From Olivibacter domesticus (GTDB lineage: Bacteria; Bacteroidota; Bacteroidia; Sphingobacteriales; Sphingobacteriaceae), in the NCBI RefSeq assembly GCF_900109575.1, contig NZ_FOAF01000001.1, positions 2,389,662-2,453,661 on the forward strand: 64,000 nucleotides of DNA, read 5' to 3'. This document shows positions 53,554 through 62,470 of the stretch, piece after piece; positions within the stretch are counted from its first letter, which is position 1, and every line of letters starts with the position of its first letter. The translations under genes were made by a program, and so were the position numbers. The notes under the pieces are model-generated. The model was not told the DNA's origin, searched no databases, and was given only the letters and a program-made list of their open reading frames with translations.

Positions 53554-55503
53554 CTATTGCCTCATCTTTCCAGCTTTGAACAAGTCGTATGCTCCCTGAT
53601 AATAGGTAATGGCAGCCTCCTCTCCTTTTTTATCAACTGGAATTGCTTGCTGCACCCCGTTGTCTTTTAGAAGTCTATAAGAACGGATATTCCGGATCGG
53701 ACTCAAGCTCGTCAATGTATCGCCTTCTAAGAAACCCAAAATCTGGTAAGTACTGATAAAGCTTCTGGGTTTATAGTTGGTATCGAATACATTTTTACCA
53801 AAAAATTTACTCCGATAATTCCAGTGCAATAACCCAAACAGCGTTGGATAAAGGTCTATCTGTGAGCAAAGAGCTGAAACCGGCTGTGGGACAGTACCTG
53901 GCAGATTATAAATTAAAGCAGGGATGTGATATTTATTTACAGTTATTTCTTCCTTACCTGCACTGCTTGCACAATGATCTGCAATAAATATAAAAATAGT
54001 ATTCCTAAACCACGCTTTCTGACGTGCCTTGGCCATAAACTGGCCAATGGCATAGTCGGTATATTTGACAGCCCCTTCTCTTCCCGAACCCGATGGTATA
54101 TCAATTTTATTTTCCGGATAGGTATAGGGCCTATGGTTAGAGGTGCTCATGATAAAATGGTAAAAATGTCGCCCCCATTTATACTCCTGATCTGCCTGTC
54201 TAATGACTGCATCGAAAAGATCTTCGTCACATATACCCCAAGCGTTCTGAAAATGCACGTTATTTTCTGGAATAATGGTCCGTTCGGTAACGACTTCACC
54301 ATCGGGAATAATACTCCTTCCATGGTCTACTATATCAAAACCGTTGTGGCTGAAATAGCTATTCATGTTATCGAAATAGCCATCCCCGCCATAAAAGAAA
54401 GTACAATAATACCCCTTTCGCCTAAATACGGTCCCAACATTGAACAGTCCTTCATTATCTTTTCTCCTCACGATACTATTACCTGGTGTGGGTGGAACTG
54501 ATAACGTCAATGCTTCCATTCCACGTACTGTCCTAGTACCAGTTGCGTACATATCTGTGAACAGCATGCTGCTGTCGGCCAGACGGTCCATCATCGGTGT
54601 CAGGTTCTTCTTACTACCGAAATGCTCCATGAATGCTGCGCTCATACTTTCGATGGTCACCATAATTACATTCGGTTTGTACGCAGTTTCCTCGTTCAAA
54701 ATCTGCCTCTCAATACCGGAGTCATTATCAATAAAAATGCTGTTTGATTCTTTAATATCTGTTCTCAGTGTAGCGAGCACTTCACGAGAATCATGACAGC
54801 TATAAAAGTCCACATATGAAAGCTCATTATTTCTGAAAGCATCCACAAAGGAATAAATTCCGGCTTTCGATAATTCCTGCTGATAGCGGTTCGTTCCTTT
54901 TTCCGCCCAGCGATTCGAAATAAAAAAGATATATACTGCAGTGACAAGTAGAAGACACAAGCTATGGAACAAACGTACTATGAAAGGAGTATCAGCCCGG
55001 AAGCTAATCGCAAAAATTGCAAGCCTAGAGAAGAGAAAAACCAAGAGAACGGTAATAGCTAGCACCCCCCCTATCAGCCAAGGTAACGAATAGGATTCAT
55101 TGATATTATGCAAAACCTCATAGGTGTAGATAAGATAGTCCACCGCAATGAAGTTAAACCGACTTTCGAATTCGTTCCAAAAGGTAAATTCAGCAAAAAA
55201 AGAAAAGATACTGATACATACACAGCATGCAAAAACACTAATGGTAATGATTCTATTGGCGAAGCTGCTGTTCCATGTCTTTGAAATTGACAGTAAGTAG
55301 ATAGTATAAGGCAGAACAAAAAATAAAGCTACCCCGAGATCGAAGACTATACCTTTGCCATAAATAGCAAATATATCGGCAAAAGATAGATCTGCTTCCG
55401 GAAATGACTGTATCAATAAAGCAGTCCTTACCAGAAAAGAAAGAAAAAGGAAAAGGATAATGAAACCGTACAGTATACTGTACCTACTACAGAAATGTTT
55501 CAT
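53554..55503 (-). CDS. LTA-synthase-like alkaline-phosphatase-superfamily (sulfatase-fold) membrane protein
   Basis: Starts best at the ATG at 55503 (MKHFCSRYSILYG), 649 residues; upstream in-frame codons overlap the PAP2 gene. Five N-terminal helices (about 1-215) anchor a periplasmic sulfatase-fold domain with VIMVTIESMSAAFMEHFG, YATGTRTVRGMEAL (nucleophile Thr), GGDGYFDNMNSYF and IFIADHCASS. The group transfers phosphoglycerol or phosphoethanolamine, or hydrolyses such esters, on envelope glycolipids. It is last in the operon, 10 bp after the PAP2 gene, so modification of lipid A or another envelope lipid is likely. Confidence 0.88.
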   Translation of the reverse strand: MKHFCSRYSILYGFIILFLFLSFLVRTALLIQSFPEADLSFADIFAIYGKGIVFDLGVALFFVLPYTIYLLSISKTWNSSFANRIITISVFACCVCISIFSFFAEFTFWNEFESRFNFIAVDYLIYTYEVLHNINESYSLPWLIGGVLAITVLLVFLFSRLAIFAISFRADTPFIVRLFHSLCLLLVTAVYIFFISNRWAEKGTNRYQQELSKAGIYSFVDAFRNNELSYVDFYSCHDSREVLATLRTDIKESNSIFIDNDSGIERQILNEETAYKPNVIMVTIESMSAAFMEHFGSKKNLTPMMDRLADSSMLFTDMYATGTRTVRGMEALTLSVPPTPGNSIVRRKDNEGLFNVGTVFRRKGYYCTFFYGGDGYFDNMNSYFSHNGFDIVDHGRSIIPDGEVVTERTIIPENNVHFQNAWGICDEDLFDAVIRQADQEYKWGRHFYHFIMSTSNHRPYTYPENKIDIPSGSGREGAVKYTDYAIGQFMAKARQKAWFRNTIFIFIADHCASSAGKEEITVNKYHIPALIYNLPGTVPQPVSALCSQIDLYPTLFGLLHWNYRSKFFGKNVFDTNYKPRSFISTYQILGFLEGDTLTSLSPIRNIRSYRLLKDNGVQQAIPVDKKGEEAAITYYQGAYDLFKAGKMRQ

Positions 55504-55513
55504 AAATAATAAA

Positions 55514-56263
55514 TCAATTGTAATCAGCCGAGTGAGATGACCTTTTCTTTCCCCATTTAAAGCGGTGGGTCCAATAGGCAACTTTCATGGTCAAAATTCC
55601 AATCCCCGCTCCAAACAGCACATCACTTATATAATGTCTATTATTGGCCATACGCATGCCACCTACGCAGGTGGCGGCACTGTATGCTACATAAGGCATC
55701 CATTTATAAGTAGATCCGTACTCTTCGGCTAAAAAAGTGGCAGCAGCAAAGGCCTGTGCAGTATGCCCTGAAGGAAATGAGTTATAGGTACTCCCATCAG
55801 GTCGTAAATTATGGAATGATGATTTGGCCGTAAAGACAATAGCAGACATCATCAGCTCACCTTTGAAAAGTATGGCTGAGCGATTGACAAAATCATGTTT
55901 TGCCTTATAACCATAGGCATCCATGGTGTACACAGCAGCTATTGGTGCATATTGCAGGTAATTGTCAATGCCCGTATGGAAGTTGGCAAAATGTTCATTG
56001 CGTTCTTCCACGATTTCCATTTTCAATGATTCAGGTCCGTTCGAATTGGCCAAAAAACCGCTCAGCATAAGACTTATGGGTGCATATAGCTGCCCACCAC
56101 GAAAGTTTAAAGGCTGTTGTTCGTAAAAGGATTTCCCTACCGGAAGCATTTCTATGCGATGTTCCTCCACCGCGTATTGTCTCCATTGTGCCGACGTTTC
56201 AGATACACCAAATACCGACACACATAATATCAATTTTATAAGATTCCACTGTTTCAGAAACAT
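55514..56263 (-). CDS. PAP2 family lipid phosphatase
   Basis: Starts at the ATG at 56263, giving a signal peptide (MFLKQWNLIKLILCVSVFGV). PAP2 motifs are visible: KSSFHNLRPDG, FPSGHTAQAF and NNRHYISDVLFG (the first motif is divergent, with K-x6-RP). PAP2 phosphatases remove phosphate from lipids such as undecaprenyl diphosphate, phosphatidic acid or lipid A. It precedes the sulfatase-fold gene by 10 bp and is preceded by the direct-repeat promoter element. Which lipid it acts on is unknown. Confidence 0.87.
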   Translation of the reverse strand: MFLKQWNLIKLILCVSVFGVSETSAQWRQYAVEEHRIEMLPVGKSFYEQQPLNFRGGQLYAPISLMLSGFLANSNGPESLKMEIVEERNEHFANFHTGIDNYLQYAPIAAVYTMDAYGYKAKHDFVNRSAILFKGELMMSAIVFTAKSSFHNLRPDGSTYNSFPSGHTAQAFAAATFLAEEYGSTYKWMPYVAYSAATCVGGMRMANNRHYISDVLFGAGIGILTMKVAYWTHRFKWGKKRSSHSADYN

Positions 56264-56285
56264 GGCCGCTCCGCTGTTTGTGTCT

Positions 56286-56318
56286 GCAAAGCTCCATACC
56301 AATTCTGTAGAAATTCTG
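56286..56318 (-). promoter_or_regulatory. Putative response-regulator site and promoter before the PAP2 gene
   Basis: On the minus strand CAGAATT-TCTA-CAGAATT (56318-56301) is a direct repeat of a 7-bp half-site at an 11-bp step, as for OmpR-type regulators. After 9 bp comes CTTTGC (56291-56286), which carries the TTTG of a Bacteroidota -7 element. The same arrangement precedes the receptor gene at 60554-60586. The predicted leader is about 15 nt. Confidence 0.7.
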
Positions 56319-56320
56319 GT

Positions 56321-57361
56321 TTAGGTGAAGTGCACGTAAAAATAATGCTTTCTGTTTTCAAAAGCATAACGTACCGACCAGCCCAAGCTGGTGCAGATTT
56401 CCTGAACGATAGCCAGTCCTAGCCCTGTTCCACCTCCGCTTGTAGAAGCAAAGCGTTTAAAGAGTTGCGTTGTATCCAGCTCTTCTTTGCCCGAGTTGGC
56501 AATGATAATTCCTGTAGCATCCAAGTGGATCAATAATTCGCCACCGTTCCAATTGTGCCGATAAGCATTGAAAAGTAGGTTCTGCAATAAAACCTCTACC
56601 AGTACTTTGTTCCCTGTAATCGATATCCCGTCCGTTATATTGGTCTCAAGGATTATACTTTTGTCGTTTATATGCTCCCGGAGTAAGTCAATAATATCCT
56701 TTAACAACATGCTAAGATCAATCATTTCCTGCTGCTCAAACTGCTTATTGTCAATCTTTGCCAGCATCAACAGGTTTTTGTTGACGCGGGAGGTACGTGC
56801 CACAGCAGCACTCAGCTCCCGTATCAGTTGGTATTGATGCGGGGAGAGGTTCTTTTCCTGAAGAAAAAGATCGAGCTTCGATTGCATAATGGCCAGTGGT
56901 GTCTGTAATTCATGGCTGGCATTTTCTGTAAATTTCTTTTGCTGACTGTAGGCCGATATGGAACTCGTTATCAATTTATCGAGGTTCGCATTCAGCTCTG
57001 CAAATTCCGCAATATCAGTAGGCTCAAAATCAACGGTTTGGTGCCGATTCAGATCAAATCCTTTGATTTTGGCAAGACTATCATAAAAAGGCCGCCAGAG
57101 TTTACGCGAGAGCCTACGGTTCAACAATACCAGGCCAACCAGCAGTAAACTGGAAAAAAGCACCGTCAGGATAGTTACCATAGCTATGATCAAATAGCTG
57201 TCTTCACGTCCAGCCTTCTCCGTCAGGATGATGTTATGTTCGTTCAGTTCATATTGTAAGAGCGTGCTGAATATAAAGTAATATACCGGTATGCTGCAGC
57301 AAAGTACAATAGCAGCATACACCAGAAGCTTTTTTAGCGATCTGTTCAATAGTCTGTTCAT
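56321..57361 (-). CDS. Sensor histidine kinase
   Basis: A 346-residue kinase from the ATG at 57361, which overlaps the regulator's stop by 4 bp (ATGA). Two helices (about 12-36 and 55-80) flank a very short periplasmic part of about 20 residues, so it probably senses within or near the membrane. His150 in FTENASHELQTPL is the phosphorylation site; the ATPase has NLLFNAYRHNWNGG, a short G1 (IIIANSGKEELD) and GGGTGLGLAIVQ. It should phosphorylate the regulator encoded immediately upstream. Confidence 0.93.
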   Translation of the reverse strand: MNRLLNRSLKKLLVYAAIVLCCSIPVYYFIFSTLLQYELNEHNIILTEKAGREDSYLIIAMVTILTVLFSSLLLVGLVLLNRRLSRKLWRPFYDSLAKIKGFDLNRHQTVDFEPTDIAEFAELNANLDKLITSSISAYSQQKKFTENASHELQTPLAIMQSKLDLFLQEKNLSPHQYQLIRELSAAVARTSRVNKNLLMLAKIDNKQFEQQEMIDLSMLLKDIIDLLREHINDKSIILETNITDGISITGNKVLVEVLLQNLLFNAYRHNWNGGELLIHLDATGIIIANSGKEELDTTQLFKRFASTSGGGTGLGLAIVQEICTSLGWSVRYAFENRKHYFYVHFT

Positions 57362-58032
57362 ACCTCCCATTTATAACCTGCTCCATAAATCGTTTTCAGG
57401 TAGTTATCTGCGCCAAATTCACTTAACTTCTTTTTAAGATTCTTTATATGCCCATAGATAAAATCATAACTATCAAGCATATCTGCAAAATCGCCCGAAA
57501 GGTGTTCAGCTATCGCATTTTTGGAAACCACTTTATTCTTATTGCTAATAAAATATACCAGCAGATCAAACTCCCTACGTGTCAGTACCACCTCATGTCC
57601 GTTTACGGCAACCGTTCTGGAAGGTACGTCGATTGTTATCTCTCCCTGATGGATAATGTTCTGACTTCCTAATTGACGCCGGCGGATAACTGCATATATC
57701 CTGGCCGCAAGCTCCGAAAGATGAAATGGTTTAGACAAATAATCATCAGCGCCGATGGTAAGTCCTTTCAGACGATCCTCCAATGAATCCTTGGCGGAGA
57801 CAATAATTACACCGTCCTCCTTACCTCTACGTTTTAGCTCCTCTAGGATCTTTAATCCATTACCATCCGGTAGCATCAGGTCCAGAACAATGCAATCGTA
57901 ACTGTATTGGCTCATTTTATCCATTCCTTCGTTATATGATGCAGCTAGCTCACAAAGATATTGTTCACCCGATAGGTATTCAGTTATGGAATTTACCAAT
58001 TCCCGTTCGTCTTCGATAATGAGAATCTTCAT
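57358..58032 (-). CDS. OmpR/PhoB family response regulator
   Basis: From the ATG at 58032 (MKILIIEDERELV) a 224-residue regulator; upstream codons are not needed. Receiver Asp51 in VLDLMLPDG, with Asp8 and Lys101 (YLSKPF); a winged-helix domain follows (LTRREFDLLVYFI, GHIKNLKKKL, YGAGYKWEV). It is cotranscribed with the sensor kinase and, 86 bp upstream, the outer-membrane receptor. The direct-repeat sites before the receptor and PAP2 genes have the spacing this class recognises. Confidence 0.93.
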   Translation of the reverse strand: MKILIIEDERELVNSITEYLSGEQYLCELAASYNEGMDKMSQYSYDCIVLDLMLPDGNGLKILEELKRRGKEDGVIIVSAKDSLEDRLKGLTIGADDYLSKPFHLSELAARIYAVIRRRQLGSQNIIHQGEITIDVPSRTVAVNGHEVVLTRREFDLLVYFISNKNKVVSKNAIAEHLSGDFADMLDSYDFIYGHIKNLKKKLSEFGADNYLKTIYGAGYKWEV

Positions 58033-58118
58033 ATTAGCGATGGGTGAATCTAATTTCCATATATTCAAAGATAGTGATCTGATTTGAGTCTTTCATTCCG
58101 CAAATAGTTGCGCTTTGA

Positions 58119-60527
58119 TTAAAATTTGTAGCTATACCCCACACGAACAACCTGGGTTTCATAATAATCTCGACTTAAATAGTTAAAACCCGCTCCTTTC
58201 ACTTCCCTTTTTATCCGCAATGTATTAGCTATATCCGTCGCATTCAGGAATATTTCACCTTTACCTTGTTGTATCGGTTTTTTAAGTCCTCCATCAATAG
58301 AAAACCGGGCATATATCTTCCCTTGAGGCACAATATCTGGTGCCAAGTAGATCGCCGTAAACTGCAGATCGAATTGACGTGGCAGATGAAACATTGTATT
58401 TAGTTTCACATTACCCGAGAGCATATCCTGACGATCAGCGGTAAATACGTTTTCAACAGGATATTTATTAACCACGGTGAAGGCATTGATAACGTTTCTA
58501 TAACCGTTGAGGTTCAGATTGAAGGTTGCCCATTTAGCGGCGTCCTGACTGAACACCAGCTCAACACCTGTATTGTAGCTTCTTCCCGCATTCTGGAAGA
58601 TATTATAGATCAGGTTGCTTCCCGGTACGGTGCTGGCAATCCTGGTAATGGTTGCATCCATGCTTTTATGATAGACCGCGGAATAAACCGATCCGCTGTT
58701 CCAGCTTCTGTTGTATCCCAGTTCGTAGGAGTCGGTAAACTGGGGGCGCAGGCCGGGGTTACCCACTTTAATGATCTCGGCGTCATCATATTTAGGAAAA
58801 ATACGGATATCTACCTCGTTTGGTCGATCAACACGGCGGTTGTAAAAAACAGACAACTTATTCCGTTGGTTAAACTTATAGCCCAAACGCAGATTAGGAA
58901 AAGGCCGCATGTAATCATATCCGTCGCTCCTATAGGTAGGATGGTAAGGGTTCACATTATATTGCACTCGTACGTATTCCATACGCAGCCCTGCTTCTAT
59001 TTCGAAATATCTATTTTCAAAAATATAATTTCCGTAAAGTGCAGGTATCGTTTCACGGTAATCTGCCCATCCACCGGCAGTGCTATCAAGCGGTGAGTTC
59101 AATCCTGGCAAAAAAGTCATGTCGGTTGGGATATCCCTCCTCCTGAATTTCAGTCCTACCTCAATCCGCCCGGATCGAAGGGGTTGCACATAATCGAGCG
59201 TAAAATCGGTAACATGTTCATCTGAAATTAGTTTAAAGGCATCCTGACCGGTAAAGGAGGGCATGGTGTTAGTAAAGAAATATTTCTCATCTTCCCGGTG
59301 AAACGTATAGTTCAGTCCCACATTCAACAGTCTACCTGGTTGTTTGAACCGATGCTGCCAAGTTGTAAAAACCGTTACCGTAGTTTTCAACTCATCTTCT
59401 AAAAATTGCCAAAGGCGAAGCTGTTCTGATAGATCCCCGTTAAAGAAAGGTTCATCGCCACGGTCGATGATCTTTTCACTGCTGAAAAGCCCTGAAACGG
59501 TCAGCGTATTATTTCTATTTATATACCAATCAAGCCCCCCCTTTCCGGTGACCACATTGGTATTCCGGTTGCGCTTAGTCTGCTGCCTTACCATATCCCC
59601 ATTATCATAAACCCTATCTACAAACTCATTTTTGTTCAAGGTGTGGGTGTACAAGTTATCCCCTTGTAGAAATACATTGATGTTCTTTTTACGGTAATTC
59701 AGCGATAAGGAGGGATTTATTTTGGGCGTATTGGTATATTGCGGTCGGATGCCCGGAAGATTCTCCTTTTTGATCCAAAGTGCTCCCAATCCAGTTGATA
59801 GTCCAACCTTTCCGTTAAGTCCTTCCTGCTTTTCTTTCTTGTAGATGATGTTCACGATCCCTGCATTACCGTTGGCATCAAACTTTGCAGAGGGATTATT
59901 GATCACCTCTATCCGCTCAACGGCAGACGCTGGAATATTATCTAGCCCCGACTGGCCGCCGAAGCCTGTCAGGGCTGTTTGCTTACCGTCAATCAATACC
60001 ACAACCTTATCGCTTCCGCGCAGTTGCACTTTCCCATCATCTCCCATCGTGATACCGGGAAGGTTACGCATCGCCTCCAACAAAGAACCACCTGCCTGCG
60101 TAATGTTATCAGTTACCTTAAATACTTTACGGTCCATCTGCATCGAAATAGCATCCTGCCTATCGGTAACCGTCACTTCCTCCAACTGTCTTGTATCGGG
60201 GATTAAGGTCACAGTTCCCAGATCAAGAAATTCGCTTAATTGACCTACAGCTTCATTTTGAGTTTTTGACTCGTAACCAATTAAACTGATTTCCAATATA
60301 TAATTCCCGCTGGCTACGTCTGATAAAGTAAAAGTACCGTCTTCCTTGGTAATCGTGCCCGTAACAAATCTGCTTTCTTCTTCAGTTTTTAGTGTTATGT
60401 TGGCAAATGCCAGACCTGTTTGGGTAACAGCATCTATAACATTGCCAGAAAGGGTAACTTTTTTTTCTTGACTATATAATTTGATTGCGAATGCTAAATA
60501 GATTCCAAACAGGATAATCGACTTCAT
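58119..60527 (-). CDS. TonB-dependent receptor-like outer-membrane protein (CarboxypepD_reg plus plug plus barrel)
   Basis: An 802-residue outer-membrane protein from the ATG at 60527 (MKSIILFGIYLAFAIKLYSQ, signal peptide). A carboxypeptidase-regulatory-like domain (TLSGNVIDAVTQTGLAFANI) precedes a plug domain (LRNLPGITMGDDGKVQLRGSDKVVVLIDGK) and an OMP_b-brl_3-type barrel ending VRVGYSYKF. This group is often near two-component systems and its ligands are mostly unknown. It starts an operon with the regulator, kinase, PAP2 and sulfatase-fold genes, and the putative regulator site lies 27 bp before its start. Confidence 0.88.
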   Translation of the reverse strand: MKSIILFGIYLAFAIKLYSQEKKVTLSGNVIDAVTQTGLAFANITLKTEEESRFVTGTITKEDGTFTLSDVASGNYILEISLIGYESKTQNEAVGQLSEFLDLGTVTLIPDTRQLEEVTVTDRQDAISMQMDRKVFKVTDNITQAGGSLLEAMRNLPGITMGDDGKVQLRGSDKVVVLIDGKQTALTGFGGQSGLDNIPASAVERIEVINNPSAKFDANGNAGIVNIIYKKEKQEGLNGKVGLSTGLGALWIKKENLPGIRPQYTNTPKINPSLSLNYRKKNINVFLQGDNLYTHTLNKNEFVDRVYDNGDMVRQQTKRNRNTNVVTGKGGLDWYINRNNTLTVSGLFSSEKIIDRGDEPFFNGDLSEQLRLWQFLEDELKTTVTVFTTWQHRFKQPGRLLNVGLNYTFHREDEKYFFTNTMPSFTGQDAFKLISDEHVTDFTLDYVQPLRSGRIEVGLKFRRRDIPTDMTFLPGLNSPLDSTAGGWADYRETIPALYGNYIFENRYFEIEAGLRMEYVRVQYNVNPYHPTYRSDGYDYMRPFPNLRLGYKFNQRNKLSVFYNRRVDRPNEVDIRIFPKYDDAEIIKVGNPGLRPQFTDSYELGYNRSWNSGSVYSAVYHKSMDATITRIASTVPGSNLIYNIFQNAGRSYNTGVELVFSQDAAKWATFNLNLNGYRNVINAFTVVNKYPVENVFTADRQDMLSGNVKLNTMFHLPRQFDLQFTAIYLAPDIVPQGKIYARFSIDGGLKKPIQQGKGEIFLNATDIANTLRIKREVKGAGFNYLSRDYYETQVVRVGYSYKF

Positions 60528-60836
60528 AAAATGGAAGTTTAGTACGTCTCTCAGCAAAGGTGTAGATGGAATCTGTAGAAATTCTGATCTCTAGTTGCGG
60601 CATCTCTTGATATCATTAAAGGCTAGGATTTTTCTCCCGCATTTGGAACAGATACCAGTGTTTTTCTTAATCAATGGGGCCGCGATGAAGGCCTTAGGTT
60701 GATTGTACGGTTAGAAGAAAGCTTGCGCATTACCCGCGTTCAGGTGGCATCAGAGCAGCTCACTTCCACATTGAAAAACTTGAAGTGGCTTTGTTTATAG
60801 TCTACGAGATGAGTAACATGTGTTTTATATTTTATG
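60528..60836. other. Region upstream of the receptor gene
   Basis: 309 bp that hold the receptor promoter element (listed separately). A plus-strand open frame of about 56 codons near 60,630-60,800 has no start codon and matches nothing I recognise. Otherwise no gene is visible. Confidence 0.5.
60554..60586 (-). promoter_or_regulatory. Putative response-regulator site and promoter before the receptor gene
   Basis: On the minus strand CAGAATT-TCTA-CAGATTC (60586-60569), a direct repeat at 11-bp step with two mismatches in the second half-site, then 9 bp, then CTTTGC (60559-60554). Base order and spacing equal those at 56286-56318. The receptor ATG is 27 bp further on. Confidence 0.7.
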
Positions 60837-61238
60837 TTAAACGCTGCTATTAAATAACGATATATCCCATTCGCCCCAACGCCTAACAATCTGGTTATCT
60901 GCCACCTCGATGATTTCGATTCCGGTAATGACCGATCTCTTATTCGTTGGTCCATGCCCTAAAAAAATGGATTTATTGGTCCCTTGAGCCCGCCAGCGAA
61001 CAGCAACCCGAGCTTGCTGTTCGTCAATTACCAAATCCTCAACAGTTGTTATCAAATCGGGAAAGGCATGTATCATCTCCCTGAGACCTGAGGCGAACCC
61101 TGCTTTTGTATTGGACCTCCCTGCTGAGGAACAGTCCTCAAAATGATCGGCATGGAGTTCATCAAATAATGCCCAATTAACTGGGCTACACCATAACGAA
61201 ATCCACTGACGAGCAATATGTTCCAACTGGCTTCTCAT
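60837..61238 (-). CDS. SnoaL/NTF2-like fold protein
   Basis: A 133-residue protein of the ester cyclase/NTF2-like superfamily, with the features WISLWCSPVNWALFDELHADHFEDC, GLREMIHAFPDLITTVEDLV and ARVAVRWRAQGTNKSIFLGHGPTNK (the family's conserved Trp and His). Members bind small hydrophobic molecules or catalyse cyclisation. It stands alone at the edge of the decayed zone with no operon partner. The substrate cannot be inferred. Confidence 0.8.
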   Translation of the reverse strand: MRSQLEHIARQWISLWCSPVNWALFDELHADHFEDCSSAGRSNTKAGFASGLREMIHAFPDLITTVEDLVIDEQQARVAVRWRAQGTNKSIFLGHGPTNKRSVITGIEIIEVADNQIVRRWGEWDISLFNSSV

Positions 61239-61606
61239 TTTCTACTATCACCTGCTTCCCTATAAAAAATGTTTATTCCATCTACTTTTATGGTCTTGTT
61301 ATATAGCTGTCTGTCCATATTTGTGTTTAATTTTGGTAGCTAACCTTTTTGAAGACGGATCAAATATACACACCACTACTCGCTCTCTCAAGTCTGTAGT
61401 TTAATAACTCTCTTTTTGAGCTGATTAGCTATATTCCGTATAACTCGGCCGCGGCAGGATTACCTCGTTTCACTCGGTGATCCTGTGAAAGGGAAATGAC
61501 AGACCAAAAGCTTTTGTCTGTCAGGTTGGCGGAATGACCACCCGCAAACGTCGCAAGGATTTGAAACCCATATTCCGCATACGCGTCACCAATCGATTTA
61601 ATAAAT
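61239..61606. other. Noncoding stretch with small hairpins
   Basis: 368 bp with no supported gene. From about 61460 it is structured: an imperfect stem GGATTACC/GGTGATCC near 61456-61483, and a near-palindrome TGACAGA-c-CAAAAGCTTTTG-TCTGTCA at 61498-61522. A short frame that overlaps the GNAT remnant looks accidental. Confidence 0.5.
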
Positions 61607-61999
61607 CTACCCCAAATTCCCACCAATCCGATTGTATATATTCTTCATCTTTAGTGGAAGGGAGGCTCCGAGTCGCATTCTTTTGGTTGAGGATGTTGCC
61701 GTATGCCCATTGTCGGATAGAAAATTTACCAAATTGATATTGTCTTGAGGAAAAATCAAGCAGTCCTGTTTCCTTAAATGTAATTTGGTTAGGGCCAGTC
61801 TAGCGGCTGGTGTTTTAGCTATAATTAAACCATCGCCTAGACTGGGTAAATAATACCCGATAACAGTTTCGTCTTCTAGGTACATCATACTATCATGAAG
61901 ATATTTATCCAATAGAATGCTTCTATTTTCACTTGAAGTCTCCCTATCTAAAGAAAGAATCTGTTTTAAGGTTATTGCTTTGAGATTTCTCCGCTTCGA
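61607..61999 (-). pseudogene. C-terminal half of a GNAT acetyltransferase, 5' end lost
   Basis: The minus frame ending at 61607 reads LDRETSSENRSILLDKYL, then VIGYYLPSLGDGLIIAKTP, FPQDNINLVNFLSDNGH and a C-terminus KRMRLG...IYNRIGGNLG. This is the later part of a GNAT family acetyltransferase with its characteristic C-terminus. The N-terminal half and start codon are absent; near 61995 the frame runs into the phased TTCGAC array. It is therefore most likely a truncated, nonfunctional gene. Confidence 0.7.
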
Positions 62000-62166
62000 G
62001 CAGGCTTCGACTAAGGTTCGACAGCTTTCCGACACTCGTAGGTACCCGATGGGTACCTGCTCCCAGACTGCTCTATTATTCCTTCGACAACTGTTCGACA
62101 AGTCTTCGACAGCGCTTCGACTGTTCTTCGACAACGACTCGAAGGGTTGTCGAAGAACAGTCGAAG
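61995..62166. repeat. Phased TTCGAC array with hairpins
   Basis: TTCGAC-type hexamers start at 61995, 62006, 62017, 62028 (TCCGAC) and again at 62083, 62094, 62105, 62116 and 62127, all on one 11-bp register. Inverted copies GTCGAA follow at 62149 and 62160. Embedded hairpins: AGGTACCC-GAT-GGGTACCT at 62040-62058 and a perfect 21-bp-arm hairpin with a 10-nt loop at 62115-62166. Noncoding; the 11-bp step is incompatible with codons. Confidence 0.8.
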
Positions 62167-62298
62167 AACAGTGGGAGAACCCTCGAAGGAATATCGGAGC
62201 AGGTATTGCTCAGGTAATCAGCAGATACGGAAGACGGTGGAGCGCCAGTCGAAGCAGTGTGGGAGAGAGTGGGTTAATACTCTGACTGATTCTTCGTG
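62167..62298. other. Noncoding continuation of the repeat region
   Basis: Contains further CGAAGG/TCGAAG words but no clear hairpin, gene or promoter. Confidence 0.4.
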
Positions 62299-62363
62299 CG
62301 TTTCTGGTCTATTTTCGGTATTTTTAGCCAGAACGCTTAGCCCTGCCTTGAGCCTACCTAAGC
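62299..62363. repeat. Dispersed repeat, copy 2
   Basis: Matches 44423-44487 over about 65 bp, starting TTTCTGGTCTATTTTCGG and ending GCCTTGAGCCTACCTAAGC, with a one-base length difference in the T-run and about a dozen substitutions. It abuts the truncated YciI-like fragment. Confidence 0.65.
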
Positions 62364-62464
62364 CCTGTCCTTGCTAACAAATTCATTCGTTCCTCTATTT
62401 GCTCGGGCGATGGCTGGAAATCCGAAATATCCTTTTGTCTGAAAATTAGTGCGAATTCTTTCAT
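62353..62464 (-). pseudogene. N-terminal fragment of a YciI-like protein
   Basis: The minus strand reads MKEFALIFRQKDISDFQPSP then EQIEERMNLLARTG before a stop inside the dispersed repeat. The start matches YciI-related domain proteins of Bacteroidota, which are about 100 residues long, so about two thirds is missing. The repeat begins exactly where the match ends. Confidence 0.55.
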
Positions 62465-62470
62465 TGTTTA

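Noticed and set aside
53926-54501. Plus-strand open frame of 191 codons inside the sulfatase-fold gene
   Set aside because: Antisense to catalytic motifs of the minus-strand gene.
60630-60800. Plus-strand frame of about 56 codons reading GTDTSVFLNQWGRDEGL
   Set aside because: It has no start codon, no family I recognise and is bounded by stops; could be a remnant but evidence is too thin.
61917-62285. Plus-strand frame across the TTCGAC array
   Set aside because: Sequence is an 11-bp repeat with palindromes, not coding.
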